NCBI GenBank assembly: GCA_002706585.1
Contig: PALU01000033.1
Location: 7,283 to 13,796, forward strand
Length of the DNA: 6,514 nt
From: Rickettsiales bacterium
GTDB taxonomy: Bacteria; Pseudomonadota; Alphaproteobacteria; TMED127
Direction of reading: 5' to 3'
Shown here: piece after piece, positions 6,506 through 6,514 of the stretch
How the letters are laid out: each line of letters begins with the position of its first letter
Numbering within the stretch: position 1 is the first letter of the stretch
The notes under the pieces: model-generated
The model's database searches: none
What the model was told of the DNA's origin: nothing
The model's input: the letters and a program-made list of their open reading frames with translations, nothing else
Position numbers and translations under genes: made by a program

Positions 6506-6514
6506 TTTATAATA
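6506..6514 (-). promoter_or_regulatory. Possible -10 element of the 49-residue peptide gene
   Basis: TATTATAAA, read leftward, lies about 20 nt before the ATG and just upstream of the ribosome site. This is a plausible -10 position for a short leader. The -35 would be outside the window, so the call is weak. Confidence 0.3.

Overview
The window is a very AT-rich (by eye roughly a quarter to 30% G+C), gene-dense stretch of bacterial chromosome. The genes are short-spaced, lysine- and asparagine-rich, and use ATG/TTG starts with TAA or TGA stops. Together with the proteobacterial flavour of the DUF2798-like membrane protein and a small secreted Cys/His peptide, this suggests a streamlined marine-type proteobacterium, perhaps alphaproteobacterial. 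The taxonomic placement is inference, not something the sequence proves.

Positions 1-5166 hold a complete set of the four genes of the known Lhr-Core / ATP-dependent ligase / beta-CASP exonuclease / PdeM metallophosphoesterase DNA-repair cluster. They form two divergent pairs. Leftward are the exonuclease (2065 to 1076) and then the ligase (1079 to beyond the window edge), joined by an ATGA stop/start overlap. Rightward are the Lhr-Core helicase (2048-4477) and then pdeM (4474-5166), joined by a TTGA start/stop overlap. The two pairs overlap head-to-head by 18 bp at their 5' ends, so there is no intergenic promoter region. The exonuclease reading frame carries a single in-frame TGA at codon 257 of an otherwise normal 329-codon frame. 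This cuts off the C-terminal beta-CASP histidine motifs and is the most anomalous feature of the window.

Positions 5140-6018 (leftward) encode a SAM-dependent methyltransferase whose end overlaps the end of pdeM tail-to-tail by 27 bp. It is preceded, 5 nt away, by a 76-residue two-helix membrane protein of DUF2798 type (6024-6254). Upstream of that lie a hairpin terminator (6298-6330) and a 49-residue secreted peptide gene with a good ribosome binding site (6338-6487). The window ends at about the promoter of that small gene.

The repair genes should act together: Lhr-Core translocates on and unwinds nucleic acid, the exonuclease and PdeM process DNA ends or strands, and the ligase seals. The methyltransferase, DUF2798 protein and secreted peptide show no visible functional link to repair. 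No insertion sequence, CRISPR array, tRNA or rRNA was seen, and no stretch longer than 300 bases lacks a gene.
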